Source: Kordia aestuariivivens
Lineage (GTDB): Bacteria > Bacteroidota > Bacteroidia > Flavobacteriales > Flavobacteriaceae
DNA: 64,000 bases
Assembly (NCBI RefSeq): GCF_014397005.1
Contig: NZ_JACGWS010000018.1
Span: forward strand, 1-64,000
Direction: 5' to 3'
The notes beneath the pieces are model-generated. The model did no database searches. It was given only the letters and a program-made list of their open reading frames with translations, and was not told the origin of the DNA. The position numbers and the translations under genes are program-made. How positions within the stretch are numbered: the stretch's first letter is position 1; each line of letters begins with the position of its first letter. This document shows, in pieces, positions 27,524 through 36,690 of the stretch.

Positions 27524-28885
27524 ATGTGTAATTTAGTAAATAAATATAATGTAGCGGGACCACGTTATACAAGTTATCCAACGGTTCCGTATTGGAATAT
27601 GAACACGTTTTCATTGAAAAAGTGGAAACAATCTTTGCAACAATCATTCAACGAAAGTAATAATGCAGAAGGAATCAGTTTGTATATCCATTTGCCTTTT
27701 TGCGAAAGTTTGTGTACGTTTTGCGGTTGCAATAAACGCATTACCAAACGACACGAAGTGGAACAACCTTACATCAGCGCATTATTAAAAGAATGGTCGT
27801 TGTATTGTGATGTATTAGGCGCAATTCCAAAAATTAAAGAATTACATATTGGTGGTGGAACACCCACGTTTTTTTCTCCAGAACATTTACAACAATTGAT
27901 AAAAGGTTTGCTTCGCAATGCAACGTTGGCAGAAAATTACGAATTTAGCTTTGAAGGTCATCCAAATAATACTACCGAAGCACACTTGCAAACCTTATAT
28001 GATGTAGGTTTTAGACGTGTGAGTTTTGGTGTGCAAGATTACAATGAAACGGTTCAGAAAGCAATTCATAGAATACAACCATTTGAAAATGTACAACGTG
28101 TGACGGAGCTTGCTCGACAAATTGGCTATACATCCGTAGGACACGATCTTATTTTTGGATTGCCGTTTCAAACGACTGAACATGTACAGGAAACCATTAC
28201 AAAAACAAAATTATTAGCACCCGATCGGATTGCTTTTTATAGCTATGCGCATGTTCCTTGGATAAAAGGAAACGGACAACGCGGTTTTAACGATGAAGAT
28301 CTGCCAACAGCAACCGAAAAAACAGCACAATACAATTTAGGAAAGACATTATTGCAAGAAGCTGATTATACAGATATTGGAATGGATCATTTTGCATTGC
28401 CAACCGATAGTTTGTACACATCCATGATCGAAAAGCGATTGCACAGAAATTTTATGGGCTATACAGCACAAAAAACACAAGTGATGATTGGCTTAGGCGT
28501 TTCATCTATTGGTGATAGTTGGTATGGTTTTGCACAAAATGTGAAGAATATTGAAACCTATTACGGATTGCTGCAAGAAAACATCATTCCGTTAAGTAAA
28601 GGACATCTTTTAAGCGAAGAAGATTTAATCATCAGAAAACATATTTTAAATCTGATGTGTAACTTTAGAACGTCGTGGACTCATGAAACAACTCAGATTC
28701 CTGAATTATCAAATATTACCGAGAAATTAAAAGAATTTCAACGTGATGAATTGATCCAATTAAACAACAACACTTTAATCATTACTAAAAAAGGAAAACC
28801 TTTTGTCCGCAATATTTGTATGGCTTTTGACGTGCTTTTACAACGAAAAAAACCTGGTACACAGTTGTTTTCCATGACTATTTAA
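27524..28885 (+). CDS. hemN: oxygen-independent coproporphyrinogen III oxidase
   Basis: A 453-residue radical-SAM enzyme that makes protoporphyrinogen IX without oxygen. 'IHLPFCESLCTFCGCNK' carries the CxxxCxxC for the [4Fe-4S] cluster, extended by the family's extra Cys. 'HIGGGTPTFFSPEHL' and 'VSFGVQDYNETVQKAIHR' are SAM-binding motifs. The length matches true HemN and not the shorter HemW. It is placed under an Fnr-like site, as expected for an anaerobic heme step that also feeds the cbb3 oxidase. A universal stress protein gene follows 18 bp later. Confidence 0.96.
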   Translation: MCNLVNKYNVAGPRYTSYPTVPYWNMNTFSLKKWKQSLQQSFNESNNAEGISLYIHLPFCESLCTFCGCNKRITKRHEVEQPYISALLKEWSLYCDVLGAIPKIKELHIGGGTPTFFSPEHLQQLIKGLLRNATLAENYEFSFEGHPNNTTEAHLQTLYDVGFRRVSFGVQDYNETVQKAIHRIQPFENVQRVTELARQIGYTSVGHDLIFGLPFQTTEHVQETITKTKLLAPDRIAFYSYAHVPWIKGNGQRGFNDEDLPTATEKTAQYNLGKTLLQEADYTDIGMDHFALPTDSLYTSMIEKRLHRNFMGYTAQKTQVMIGLGVSSIGDSWYGFAQNVKNIETYYGLLQENIIPLSKGHLLSEEDLIIRKHILNLMCNFRTSWTHETTQIPELSNITEKLKEFQRDELIQLNNNTLIITKKGKPFVRNICMAFDVLLQRKKPGTQLFSMTI

Positions 28886-28903
28886 ACTTAAAAAACGAAA
28901 CAG

Positions 28904-29737
28904 ATGAAAAAAATTATTGTACCCATAGATTTCTCGATACATTCAGAATATGCATTAGAAGCTGCAGCTATTTTGGCGCGCAAGCACAACGCGGAAATTT
29001 TAGCATTACACATGTTAGAATTATCAAACGCCTTGATTTCTGAAGATATGAATTCGAAACAAGCTGAAGCTGTTTTTTACTTGAAATTAGCCGAGCAGAA
29101 GTTTACTGAATTTTTAGAAAAACCATTTTTAGAAGGCGTAGACGTAACGCCTATTGTAAAACATTTTAAAGTGTTTAGCGAAGTCAATGATGTGGCTAAA
29201 GAACATAATGCAGACTTAATTGTAATGGGCTCACATGGCTCTAGCGGAATAAAAGAAGTTTTTATAGGATCGAATACAGAAAAAGTAGTGCGTCATTCAG
29301 ACATTCCGGTATTGGTCATTAAGCACAATCCTATTTTGATGGACTTTGAAAAGGTGGTTTTTGCGAGTGATTTTTCAAAAGAAGCAATCAAACCCTATAT
29401 CAACGCTTCGAGTTTATTTAAAAAGCTTGGCGCAAAGGTACACTTGGTCTATGTTAACTTACCAGGGTCAAGTTTCAAGAGTTCGTCTGAAATAGAAATT
29501 AAAGTTGCCGATTTCTTGAAAGTTGCCGATGGGAATTTAGACAATATGAATAACGTTCATTATGTAAACGATTATTCTATTGAGCAAGGTATTTTAAACT
29601 TTGCCAGTGCCGAAAATGCAGATTTAGTTGCTGTTGCAACACACGGACGCAAAGGATTGGCACACTTTTTTGAAGGAAGCATTTCAGAAGATATTGCAAA
29701 CCATTCGGTATTGCCCGTAATGACATTTAGGATATAA
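28904..29737 (+). CDS. universal stress protein, tandem-domain
   Basis: A 277-residue protein of two Usp domains (about 1-143 and 150-277). The first ends in the ATP-binding pattern 'VMGSHGSSGIKEVFIGSNTEKVVRHSDIPVLVI', the second in 'AVATHGRKGLAHFFEGSISEDIANHSVLPVMTF'. Such proteins bind ATP and aid survival under oxygen limitation or respiratory stress. Cotranscription with hemN would place it under the Fnr-like site. Confidence 0.92.
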   Translation: MKKIIVPIDFSIHSEYALEAAAILARKHNAEILALHMLELSNALISEDMNSKQAEAVFYLKLAEQKFTEFLEKPFLEGVDVTPIVKHFKVFSEVNDVAKEHNADLIVMGSHGSSGIKEVFIGSNTEKVVRHSDIPVLVIKHNPILMDFEKVVFASDFSKEAIKPYINASSLFKKLGAKVHLVYVNLPGSSFKSSSEIEIKVADFLKVADGNLDNMNNVHYVNDYSIEQGILNFASAENADLVAVATHGRKGLAHFFEGSISEDIANHSVLPVMTFRI

Positions 29738-29770
29738 GATTGTTAGTTAATCTTTATTTATTGTTTAAAA

Positions 29771-29802
29771 AGCAGGAAAATTTCCAGATTTCCTGCTTTT
29801 TT
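29771..29802 (+). terminator. intrinsic terminator of hemN-usp
   Basis: AGCAGGAAA pairs with TTTCCTGCT across a 9-nt loop and is followed by six T. Confidence 0.88.
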
Positions 29803-29827
29803 GGTTATAATTCAAACTCTTACATTT

Positions 29828-29859
29828 TTTGAAATATAAAGTTTTAGTTTGTATATTTG
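29828..29859 (+). promoter_or_regulatory. toxin-antitoxin promoter
   Basis: TTTG (29828-29831), a 20-bp spacer and TATATTTG (29852-29859) match the Bacteroidota TTTG-N19/20-TAnnTTTG promoter exactly. The antitoxin start is 17 bp downstream. Confidence 0.75.
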
Positions 29860-29876
29860 ATTAAAAGCAATATAAA

Positions 29877-30098
29877 ATGAATTTAGAGGCTCGGAAAATA
29901 GAGTTTATACAAGAATTTTTAAAACTTCAAAGTGAAGCGTCCATTTCTCGTTTAGAAAAAATATTGAGAAAAGAAAAAGATGTCTCAATTGAGCCAATGA
30001 CTCAAGATGAGTTGAATGAACGAATTGATCAATCTGAAGATGATTTTAAAAACAATCGATTCAAAAGTAGTTCAGCACTTTTAGCCAAATACGAATAA
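29877..30098 (+). CDS. putative type II antitoxin
   Basis: A 73-residue protein: 'ARKIEFIQEFLKLQSEASISRLEKILRKEK' forms an N-terminal helix pair, followed by an acidic tail 'MTQDELNERIDQSEDDFKNNRFKSSSALLAKY'. This layout is frequent in Bacteroidota antitoxins next to ParE-like toxins. The stop is directly followed by the toxin start with no gap. Confidence 0.75.
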   Translation: MNLEARKIEFIQEFLKLQSEASISRLEKILRKEKDVSIEPMTQDELNERIDQSEDDFKNNRFKSSSALLAKYE

Positions 30099-30416
30099 AT
30101 GATATTGAAAGTTATTTGGTCTGAGTTTGCTGAAACTCAACTTGATGAAATCTACACGTATTACGAAAAGAAAGCAAATTCCAAAACTGCTAAAAGACTC
30201 GTAACAGGAATTATTAAAAAATCAAAGAAGTTACTAAAAACACCATTTCTTGGACAAGAAGAAGAATTACTTAAACACAGAAAAATTGAATATCGATATC
30301 TAATTTTCAAAAATTATAAACTGATATATTCTGTAGATGTAGAAAACAGTTTTATAAAAATAGCTGATGTTTTCGATACTCGACAAAATCCTCTAAAAAT
30401 AGAAAGGGATAAATAA
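30099..30416 (+). CDS. RelE/ParE family toxin
   Basis: A 105-residue basic protein: 'VIWSEFAETQLDEIYTYYEKKANSKTAKRLVTGIIKKSKKL' and the terminal 'YRYLIFKNYKLIYSVDVENSFIKIADVFDTRQNPLKI' are typical RelE/ParE. The ending FDTRQNP is shared with the toxin at 14109-14408. Its antitoxin is immediately upstream. Confidence 0.85.
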   Translation: MILKVIWSEFAETQLDEIYTYYEKKANSKTAKRLVTGIIKKSKKLLKTPFLGQEEELLKHRKIEYRYLIFKNYKLIYSVDVENSFIKIADVFDTRQNPLKIERDK

Positions 30417-30517
30417 GTTTAAATTCTTATAGATTTAGCAATGGTAATTTTTTAAGTATAGATATAATAGAACTCACAAAGATTCTTGCTATATGTGTAC
30501 TCTCATTAAGAAAAAAA

Positions 30518-31552
30518 ATGAAATTCGAACAAGAATATATAGCAAAACACCTACATGAAAATCTCCAAAGATATTTCACTAAAAAGAGTGAATCAATTCA
30601 AATATTAATTGAAGGAGTAGGAGTTCATTGGAATTGCAAGTTGAAATCGAATACTAGAGAAACTAAAATTCATTGTTTTGAATATAGATATTACAAAGAT
30701 ATAAAACCCGAATATCTAATATCATTTGAAGAATCAGGACAAAATAAAGCTTGGGGAAGAACATATAATATTGAAGAAACAATTCATAGTGCGGGCGAAT
30801 GGATAAATAATAAAGGAATTGATTATTTGTACGGTAAATATGAATTTATCGATTGGTATAAAAGAAAGATTCAAGAAATCGAAAAACTGCTTATTGAGAG
30901 TAAACCACAATTGAAAGAAACCGAGAGAAGGACAATTTCACCATGGGGTTCAGGTATGTATCAATATTATATCAATTTTAAAAATCGTTCTTGCGAATTA
31001 AATGGTTACGGAAAAGAAGATCCAATTAGTTTTAAAATGCAATGGGATTCTTGCGATTTATTTGTAGTTGAACATCATAATTTGTCGCTACTAGCAGAAG
31101 TCCTAAAAAAATGGTTGATTGATGAAATTGAACCTTCAAAATTAGAAAGTCAGTACGATTGGATTGACGTTGGACAATTAGCAAAACACTATGAGAATGG
31201 TGAAGGCATTAAAGGAGAATTTATAGAGAGTTGGAATTCTATCGAAAGATTTTATAAAGAAATAAATGAAAATTTCACTCCTAAAGTTTTAAACTTAATT
31301 AGTAAGTTAAGACAAAAGAAGTTTGATGAAAAATTGAGAGCAGGACAATCTTTATATACTTTCATACTATCAAGATCACGAAGACATGGTTTAACACAAG
31401 AGCAAAATTTTATTGCTTTGACATTTAGAATTGATAAAGACGAAATGATTGTAACAGATCAAGAAGAAAATGAATTGTTTGTGAATAAAGTTGAATACTC
31501 TGAAGAATTAGAACAAATATTTACCAATTTCACAAAAGACGAAGTAAATTAA
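30518..31552 (+). CDS. hypothetical protein
   Basis: A 344-residue soluble protein, rich in Lys, Glu and Trp, without signal peptide or membrane segment. I recognise no motif. It is AT-rich and sits directly after a toxin-antitoxin pair, so it may be accessory DNA set into the respiratory island. Confidence 0.5.
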   Translation: MKFEQEYIAKHLHENLQRYFTKKSESIQILIEGVGVHWNCKLKSNTRETKIHCFEYRYYKDIKPEYLISFEESGQNKAWGRTYNIEETIHSAGEWINNKGIDYLYGKYEFIDWYKRKIQEIEKLLIESKPQLKETERRTISPWGSGMYQYYINFKNRSCELNGYGKEDPISFKMQWDSCDLFVVEHHNLSLLAEVLKKWLIDEIEPSKLESQYDWIDVGQLAKHYENGEGIKGEFIESWNSIERFYKEINENFTPKVLNLISKLRQKKFDEKLRAGQSLYTFILSRSRRHGLTQEQNFIALTFRIDKDEMIVTDQEENELFVNKVEYSEELEQIFTNFTKDEVN

Positions 31553-31598
31553 AAAAACAAACTTAAAAGGAAAATCAGTTTTTAATACGAACCCAAAA

Positions 31599-32111
31599 AT
31601 GACCATAACAAACAGTACTATAGCTGATATCCCAGAAATCTTCAGGTTGTATAAACTAGCTACCGATTTTCAGAAACTAAAATTTCCAGAAAACCTATGG
31701 CCAGAGTTCGACAAAGGATTGATAACGACTGAAGTTGTTGAAAATCGACAGTTTAAAATAGTCATTGAAGATAAGATAGCGTGTATTTGGGCGATAACTA
31801 ATAGTGATCCGCAAATTTGGGAAGGTAGCGAAAATGATGCTGCGATATACATTCATCGGATCGCCACAAATCCTGAATTTAGAGGAAATAATTTTGTGCA
31901 AGCAATTGTTGATTGGTCTAAAACGTATGCCATCAAGCAACATGCAAAATTCATCAGAATGGATACTTGTGGAAAAAATGAACGGTTAATTAATCATTAC
32001 AAAAATTGTGGGTTTGATTTTTTAGGAATGAAAAAACTAAAAAATACTTCTGAATTGCCATCACATTATCACAACGCAGACGTGTGCTTTTTTGAGATTA
32101 TAGTAGCATAA
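31599..32111 (+). CDS. GNAT family N-acetyltransferase
   Basis: A 170-residue protein with the GNAT fold. Motif A is 'IHRIATNPEFRGNNFVQAIVDWSKTYA', with a degenerate R/Q-x-x-G-x-G/A acetyl-CoA loop, and motif B is 'INHYKNCGFDFLG'. The substrate is unknown. It lies 46 bp after the hypothetical gene and converges on the universal stress protein gene. Confidence 0.85.
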   Translation: MTITNSTIADIPEIFRLYKLATDFQKLKFPENLWPEFDKGLITTEVVENRQFKIVIEDKIACIWAITNSDPQIWEGSENDAAIYIHRIATNPEFRGNNFVQAIVDWSKTYAIKQHAKFIRMDTCGKNERLINHYKNCGFDFLGMKKLKNTSELPSHYHNADVCFFEIIVA

Positions 32112-32134
32112 TTCGATTTACGAAAATTTTATTA

Positions 32135-32962
32135 TCATGGATGCGTTACCAACAAAGGTCTTTTTAACGATTTGCTGATTTCTGTAGTAGATGAATGTTT
32201 GAATAAACGCTCAAAGACCGATTCTTTTTGTACAATGAGTCCAATCATATCAATAGTATGCATTTGCATGTACACCGTTTTTACGTAATGCAACGGCACA
32301 TTTTCAATAACATGATAGGTATAGTTTACCTCTTTGAAGTGTTTCATTAAATACGATTCGTCATAGCGATCGCCATCCATTCCTTTTTCATACACACGCA
32401 GTATATGGACTTCTATATTGTGATGTTTCGCTGTCTCTAAAATAGTTGTGAATGCTTCACTTTGAATGTCATCTTTCGTGTCAAGCGGTAATAACATGGT
32501 TTTTGGTGGTAGAAATTTTACATCTTCCGGAATGACCAACGTTGTACAATTGATTCTTCTAATAATACTTAAGGTATGACTTCCAAAGATGATTTCAGCT
32601 GCATTGGAAGCACCATTATATCCAGCGACTAACAACTGAATTTCTTTCGATTCAATAATACTATCGGTTGCTTCAATAAAGCTATTATAATCAAGAATAC
32701 CATGAAACTCGTGTTTGTCATTGTCAGACAGTTTTTCCAACTCTTCTTTAAAAGTATGCAAGCGTTGTTTTTCAGCCTTTAATATACTTTCATAAACATT
32801 AGCAGTAGCGGTAGACATTAAATCATCCATGGTAAAAGTTCCCGATTTGTGAACGTGCATCACATAAAAACAACAGGTTTGGTTTTTTAGAAAATTGATC
32901 GCATACTGCGCCGCATTACGTGAACACGGAGAGAAATCGGTAAGTATTAAAACATTTTTCAT
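32135..32962 (-). CDS. universal stress protein, tandem-domain
   Basis: A 275-residue protein with two Usp-like domains. The first has 'VLILTDFSPCSRNAAQYAINFL' and 'LLVAGYNGASNAAEIIFGSHTLSIIRRINCTTLVIP'; the second is more diverged and lacks a clear G-x-x-G-x9-G/S loop. It lies 40 bp downstream of the CBS protein gene on the same strand and would share its Fnr-like promoter. Confidence 0.85.
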   Translation of the reverse strand: MKNVLILTDFSPCSRNAAQYAINFLKNQTCCFYVMHVHKSGTFTMDDLMSTATANVYESILKAEKQRLHTFKEELEKLSDNDKHEFHGILDYNSFIEATDSIIESKEIQLLVAGYNGASNAAEIIFGSHTLSIIRRINCTTLVIPEDVKFLPPKTMLLPLDTKDDIQSEAFTTILETAKHHNIEVHILRVYEKGMDGDRYDESYLMKHFKEVNYTYHVIENVPLHYVKTVYMQMHTIDMIGLIVQKESVFERLFKHSSTTEISKSLKRPLLVTHP

Positions 32963-33002
32963 GATGTGTTTTTTAATGTATTTCGCTACTGCTTTTTATT
33001 GT

Positions 33003-33422
33003 TTAAAATTGATCTAATAAGTAGTTAATTAAATCGGTTGTTGTCAAAATTCCAACCAACTTTCCATTATCTACAACTGGTAATGCATGAAACTCTTTTT
33101 TAGCCAAAATTTCTGCCGCTTCTTTAATCAATGTATCCGAAGTGATGCTGATTAAATTTTTAGCCATTACTTGTTCTATGGTAAACATATTGTATACAAT
33201 AGTTTCTACTTCTTCATCGCCTTCGTCCGTTGCATCTGCAAAGCTAATACGCAGTAAATCGGTATAACTCAACATTCCAATAATAGCATCACCACTAACT
33301 ACAGGAATATGGCGAATGTTTTTCGTTTTAAATAAACGTTCTGCCGTATCTAAACTATCTGTATGGTTTAAGGTAATAACCTCTGCCGTCATAATTGTTG
33401 AAACTGGTGTTCTTTTTTTCAT
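33003..33422 (-). CDS. CBS-domain pair protein
   Basis: A 139-residue protein that is just two CBS domains: 'VSTIMTAEVITLNHTDSLDTAERLFKTKNIRHIPVV' and 'VMAKNLISITSDTLIKEAAEILAKKEFHALPVVDNGKLVGILTTTDLI'. CBS pairs sense adenine nucleotides such as AMP, ATP or SAM. It heads a two-gene unit with the Usp gene, divergent from the GCS2-CBS gene across one shared regulatory site. Confidence 0.9.
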   Translation of the reverse strand: MKKRTPVSTIMTAEVITLNHTDSLDTAERLFKTKNIRHIPVVSGDAIIGMLSYTDLLRISFADATDEGDEEVETIVYNMFTIEQVMAKNLISITSDTLIKEAAEILAKKEFHALPVVDNGKLVGILTTTDLINYLLDQF

Positions 33423-33448
33423 AATGATATTTGCTTTAAATTCTATAC

Positions 33449-33522
33449 TAAAGGTAGTAATGAAGTTGAAAAACCACTATGACATTTATCATGTTAAGAT
33501 ACAAAACTAAATAGTAATTTTA
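33449..33522. promoter_or_regulatory. symmetric divergent promoter with one Fnr-like site
   Basis: ATGACATTTATCAT (33479-33492) is centred at 33485.5. Rightward, TAATTTTA (33515-33522) begins 29.5 bp from the centre. Leftward on the minus strand, TACCTTTA (33456 to 33449) begins 29.5 bp from the centre. A single dimer could thus activate both the CBS-usp unit and the GCS2-CBS unit from about -41.5. Confidence 0.75.
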
Positions 33523-33543
33523 AAATATTAATACATTTCAACT

Positions 33544-35406
33544 ATGGGATCACAATCAGTAAAAGCGATTGATACAGAAGCACAACGAAAGGAATTCACG
33601 AAGCAATTATTGCATGATATTGAAGCCTTAGCTACGATGATAGAAACAGATGATTTTGAAAAAGGAATTCAACGTATTGGTGCCGAACAAGAAATGTGTA
33701 TTGTAGATCCATTTTACAGACCTTCTTTTAATGCCTTAGAAATTTTGGACGAAATTAATGATCCACATTTTACTACAGAATTAGGGTTGTTTAATATGGA
33801 AGCAAATTTGGATCCGTTAGAACTTGAAGGCAATTGTTTTTCTCAACTTGAAAATGATCTTACAGATTTACTCGCAAAAGCACATGCCGCTTCTGAAAAG
33901 ATTGAAAACAATAAAATTGTCCTCGCTGGAATATTACCAACTTTCAAGCGTAGCGATTTAATTTTTGAAAATATGACACCACATCAACGCTACAGAACGT
34001 TGAATGATATCTTGAAAAAGATAAAAGGCAATGATTTTAAGTTGCGAATTAGAGGTGTTGACGAACTTATTTTACATCACGAATCCATATTGTTTGAAGC
34101 GTGCAACACCAGTTTTCAAGTGCATTTACAAATCGGATTAGACGATATTATTGATAAGTACAATTGGTCGCAAGCCATTGCCGGACCCGTTTTATCCGTC
34201 ATGACAAATGCGCCCATGTTGTTAGGAAAAGAATTGTGGAGTGAAACACGTATTGCGCTTTTTCAGCAAAGTGTAGATCAACGAAATACTTCCCATTTAT
34301 TACGAGAACAAAAACCGAGAGTTTCCTTTGGAACCGATTGGATTCGAAATTCTATTTTGGATGTTTTTACGGATGATATTACACGCTATAAAGCATTAGT
34401 CACCACCGATTTTGAAGGAAACTCCGTGGACGATTTAGCCAATGGAATAAAACCAAAGTTAAAAGCATTGAATCTTCATAACGGCACACTTTACAAGTGG
34501 AATAGAGTCTGTTATGGAGTTGCCAAAAACGTAGCACACTTACGTATTGAAAACAGATACATTCCAGCTGGACCAAGTATTAAAGATGAAATTGCAAATG
34601 CATTGTTTTGGGTTGGTGTCATGCAAGGAATGCCTGATAACTATAAAAACATTTGGGAAAAAATGGATTTTAAAGATGCGCGTGGAAATTTTATCAAAGC
34701 AGCACGTACGGGAATCGATTCGTATTTTAATTGGTTTGGCAAAGGAATGTCCGCAAAGGAACTAGCATTAGAAGTTTTGATTCCCATGGCAAAAAAAGGA
34801 TTGAAAAAATCGAATGTTAGTGATGTTGATATTGTTTATTATTTAGGCATTATAACACAACGGATCAAAAATAATATCACGGGAAGTAAATGGCAAATTC
34901 GCAGTTCTCGAAAACTTAAAGAAACCATTTCTGCTGAAGAAACAAATATTTTATTGACGTATAATTTACATAAAAATCAACTTCAAAATATTCCTGTCCA
35001 TCAATGGGAATTGGCAACATCTTCAGCTAATGAAGAAACACATTCACACAATAAAATGTATAAAGTAATGACGAAAGAAGTGTATGTTGTGAATGAAGAT
35101 GATTTGGTTTCGTTAATTGAAAAAATAATGGATTGGAAAAATATTCACCATCTTCCAGTAGTGAATGTCGATAATAAAATTGTAGGGATTATATCTGCGA
35201 CAAATTTAGCTGCAAATACACAACCCGATGCGTTTGTAAAAGACATTATGAGCAGCGATGTAATTGTCGGTTATCCTGAGATGACTGTGGAAGAAGCCGA
35301 AAAACAAATGACAGCAAATAATGTAGCTTGTTTGCCTATTTTAGACAATGATTATTTAGTAGGTATCTTTACAAAAAATGATCTTCTAAAGATCCAAAAC
35401 AACTAA
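33544..35406 (+). CDS. GCS2-type carboxylate-amine ligase fused to CBS domains
   Basis: A 620-residue fusion. Residues about 30-420 match glutamate-cysteine ligase family 2 ('RIGAEQEMCIVDPFYRPSFNALEIL', 'GLFNMEANLDPLELEG', 'SFQVHLQIGLDDIIDKYNWSQAIAGPVLSVMTNAPML', 'RIENRYIPAGPSIKDEIANALFW'). Residues about 500-620 are two CBS domains ('VMTKEVYVVNEDDLVSLIEKIMDWKNIHHLPVV', 'DIMSSDVIVGYPEMTVEEAEKQMTANNVACLPIL'). The reaction is probably ATP-dependent amide formation on an amino acid, allosterically set by nucleotides; the exact substrate is not known. An AstE/AspA-like hydrolase gene follows 20 bp later. Confidence 0.85.
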   Translation: MGSQSVKAIDTEAQRKEFTKQLLHDIEALATMIETDDFEKGIQRIGAEQEMCIVDPFYRPSFNALEILDEINDPHFTTELGLFNMEANLDPLELEGNCFSQLENDLTDLLAKAHAASEKIENNKIVLAGILPTFKRSDLIFENMTPHQRYRTLNDILKKIKGNDFKLRIRGVDELILHHESILFEACNTSFQVHLQIGLDDIIDKYNWSQAIAGPVLSVMTNAPMLLGKELWSETRIALFQQSVDQRNTSHLLREQKPRVSFGTDWIRNSILDVFTDDITRYKALVTTDFEGNSVDDLANGIKPKLKALNLHNGTLYKWNRVCYGVAKNVAHLRIENRYIPAGPSIKDEIANALFWVGVMQGMPDNYKNIWEKMDFKDARGNFIKAARTGIDSYFNWFGKGMSAKELALEVLIPMAKKGLKKSNVSDVDIVYYLGIITQRIKNNITGSKWQIRSSRKLKETISAEETNILLTYNLHKNQLQNIPVHQWELATSSANEETHSHNKMYKVMTKEVYVVNEDDLVSLIEKIMDWKNIHHLPVVNVDNKIVGIISATNLAANTQPDAFVKDIMSSDVIVGYPEMTVEEAEKQMTANNVACLPILDNDYLVGIFTKNDLLKIQNN

Positions 35407-35426
35407 TTCATCTTGGAATTCTTTTT

Positions 35427-36560
35427 ATGCAACATCTTATTTTAGATTTAAACCGCATTATTTACAATCAATTAAACCCTGAAGCGACCACGACATTAAT
35501 TTTTATTGGTGGAATTCACGGAAACGAACCTGCTGGAATTTATGGGCTGCAAAAAGTGATCAAAAGTATTCGTGAAAATGACATCCAACTACGCTGTAAT
35601 TTTTATGCATTGGCAGGAAATTTAAACGCAATTCAAAAAAATATTCGCTATGAAACTTCAGATTTGAATCGACTTTGGACACGTGAGAATATCCAGAAAA
35701 TTAAATCGAAAACGACATTTGGTTCTCAGGAAGAAAAAGAACAATCGGAGCTTTACAATTGTATCGAAAACATTCTAAACTCACACACAGGCACTTTTAT
35801 TTTTATTGATTTGCATACAACCTCAGCAGAAACGATTCCGTTTGTCACGATAAGTGATTCGTTACTCAACCGACAATTTGTGTCAAATTTTAAGCTTCCA
35901 ATTATTTTAGGAATTGAAGAATATCTGGATGGTCCGTTATTAACTTACATTAATGAATTTGGTCATATTGCCTTAGGATTTGAAGCGGGTCAGCATGAAG
36001 ATCCAAAAGCTGTAGAAAATTGTGAAGCCTTTATTTGGCAAACGCTTCTCGCTTCCAATGCTGTTGATAAACGCAACATTGAACACCGCGAGTTTTATAA
36101 ACAAACGCTGTCCAAAGATTCTTTGTCCACTGATTTTTATGAAATAAGTGATCGCTATCATCTGAAAAAGGGAGAACATTTTACCATGAACGCAGGATTT
36201 AAGAATTTTGATTCCGTAAAGAAATCTCAAAAACTCGCGACAAGCAACGAAGAAGCTATCAAAGCTAGTGTTAGCGGGAAAATATTTATGCCGTTGTACC
36301 AATCACAAGGAGATGATGGTTTTTTTATCATTACAAAGATTTCTGTTTTTTGGCTACAACTTTCAAGTGTATTCAGAAAATTAAAACTACATCATATTCT
36401 TCGCGTTTTACCAGGCGTGCAACAAGATAAAAAGAATGCAAATGCACTCTTCGTAAACCCTAAAATTGCGGCATTTTTAACCACCAAAATATTTCACCTT
36501 TTCGGCTATCGAAAAAAAGTTATAAAAACGGGTGTTTGGTATTTTATAAAACGAGATTGA
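35427..36560 (+). CDS. succinylglutamate desuccinylase / aspartoacylase family hydrolase
   Basis: A 377-residue zinc carboxypeptidase-like enzyme. 'IFIGGIHGNEPAGIYGLQ' gives the H-x-x-E zinc ligands, 'DLNRLW' the substrate Arg region, and 'FIFIDLHTTSAE' the second His. Family members split N-acyl amino acids. The pairing with an amide-forming GCS2-CBS ligase suggests make-and-break of the same small molecule; that is inference. It is longer than AstE (about 330), with a basic C-terminal tail. Confidence 0.82.
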   Translation: MQHLILDLNRIIYNQLNPEATTTLIFIGGIHGNEPAGIYGLQKVIKSIRENDIQLRCNFYALAGNLNAIQKNIRYETSDLNRLWTRENIQKIKSKTTFGSQEEKEQSELYNCIENILNSHTGTFIFIDLHTTSAETIPFVTISDSLLNRQFVSNFKLPIILGIEEYLDGPLLTYINEFGHIALGFEAGQHEDPKAVENCEAFIWQTLLASNAVDKRNIEHREFYKQTLSKDSLSTDFYEISDRYHLKKGEHFTMNAGFKNFDSVKKSQKLATSNEEAIKASVSGKIFMPLYQSQGDDGFFIITKISVFWLQLSSVFRKLKLHHILRVLPGVQQDKKNANALFVNPKIAAFLTTKIFHLFGYRKKVIKTGVWYFIKRD

Positions 36561-36690
36561 AGTGTTAGACTAAGCTAAGTTCAATATAACTTCTACAAAA
36601 GTGAAATTTCGAGTTAAAAACCTCATTATTAGACTCTTATTTTGTTTACTTGTGTTGAATTCAAATTATAAACGAAAATTTTGATGACTT

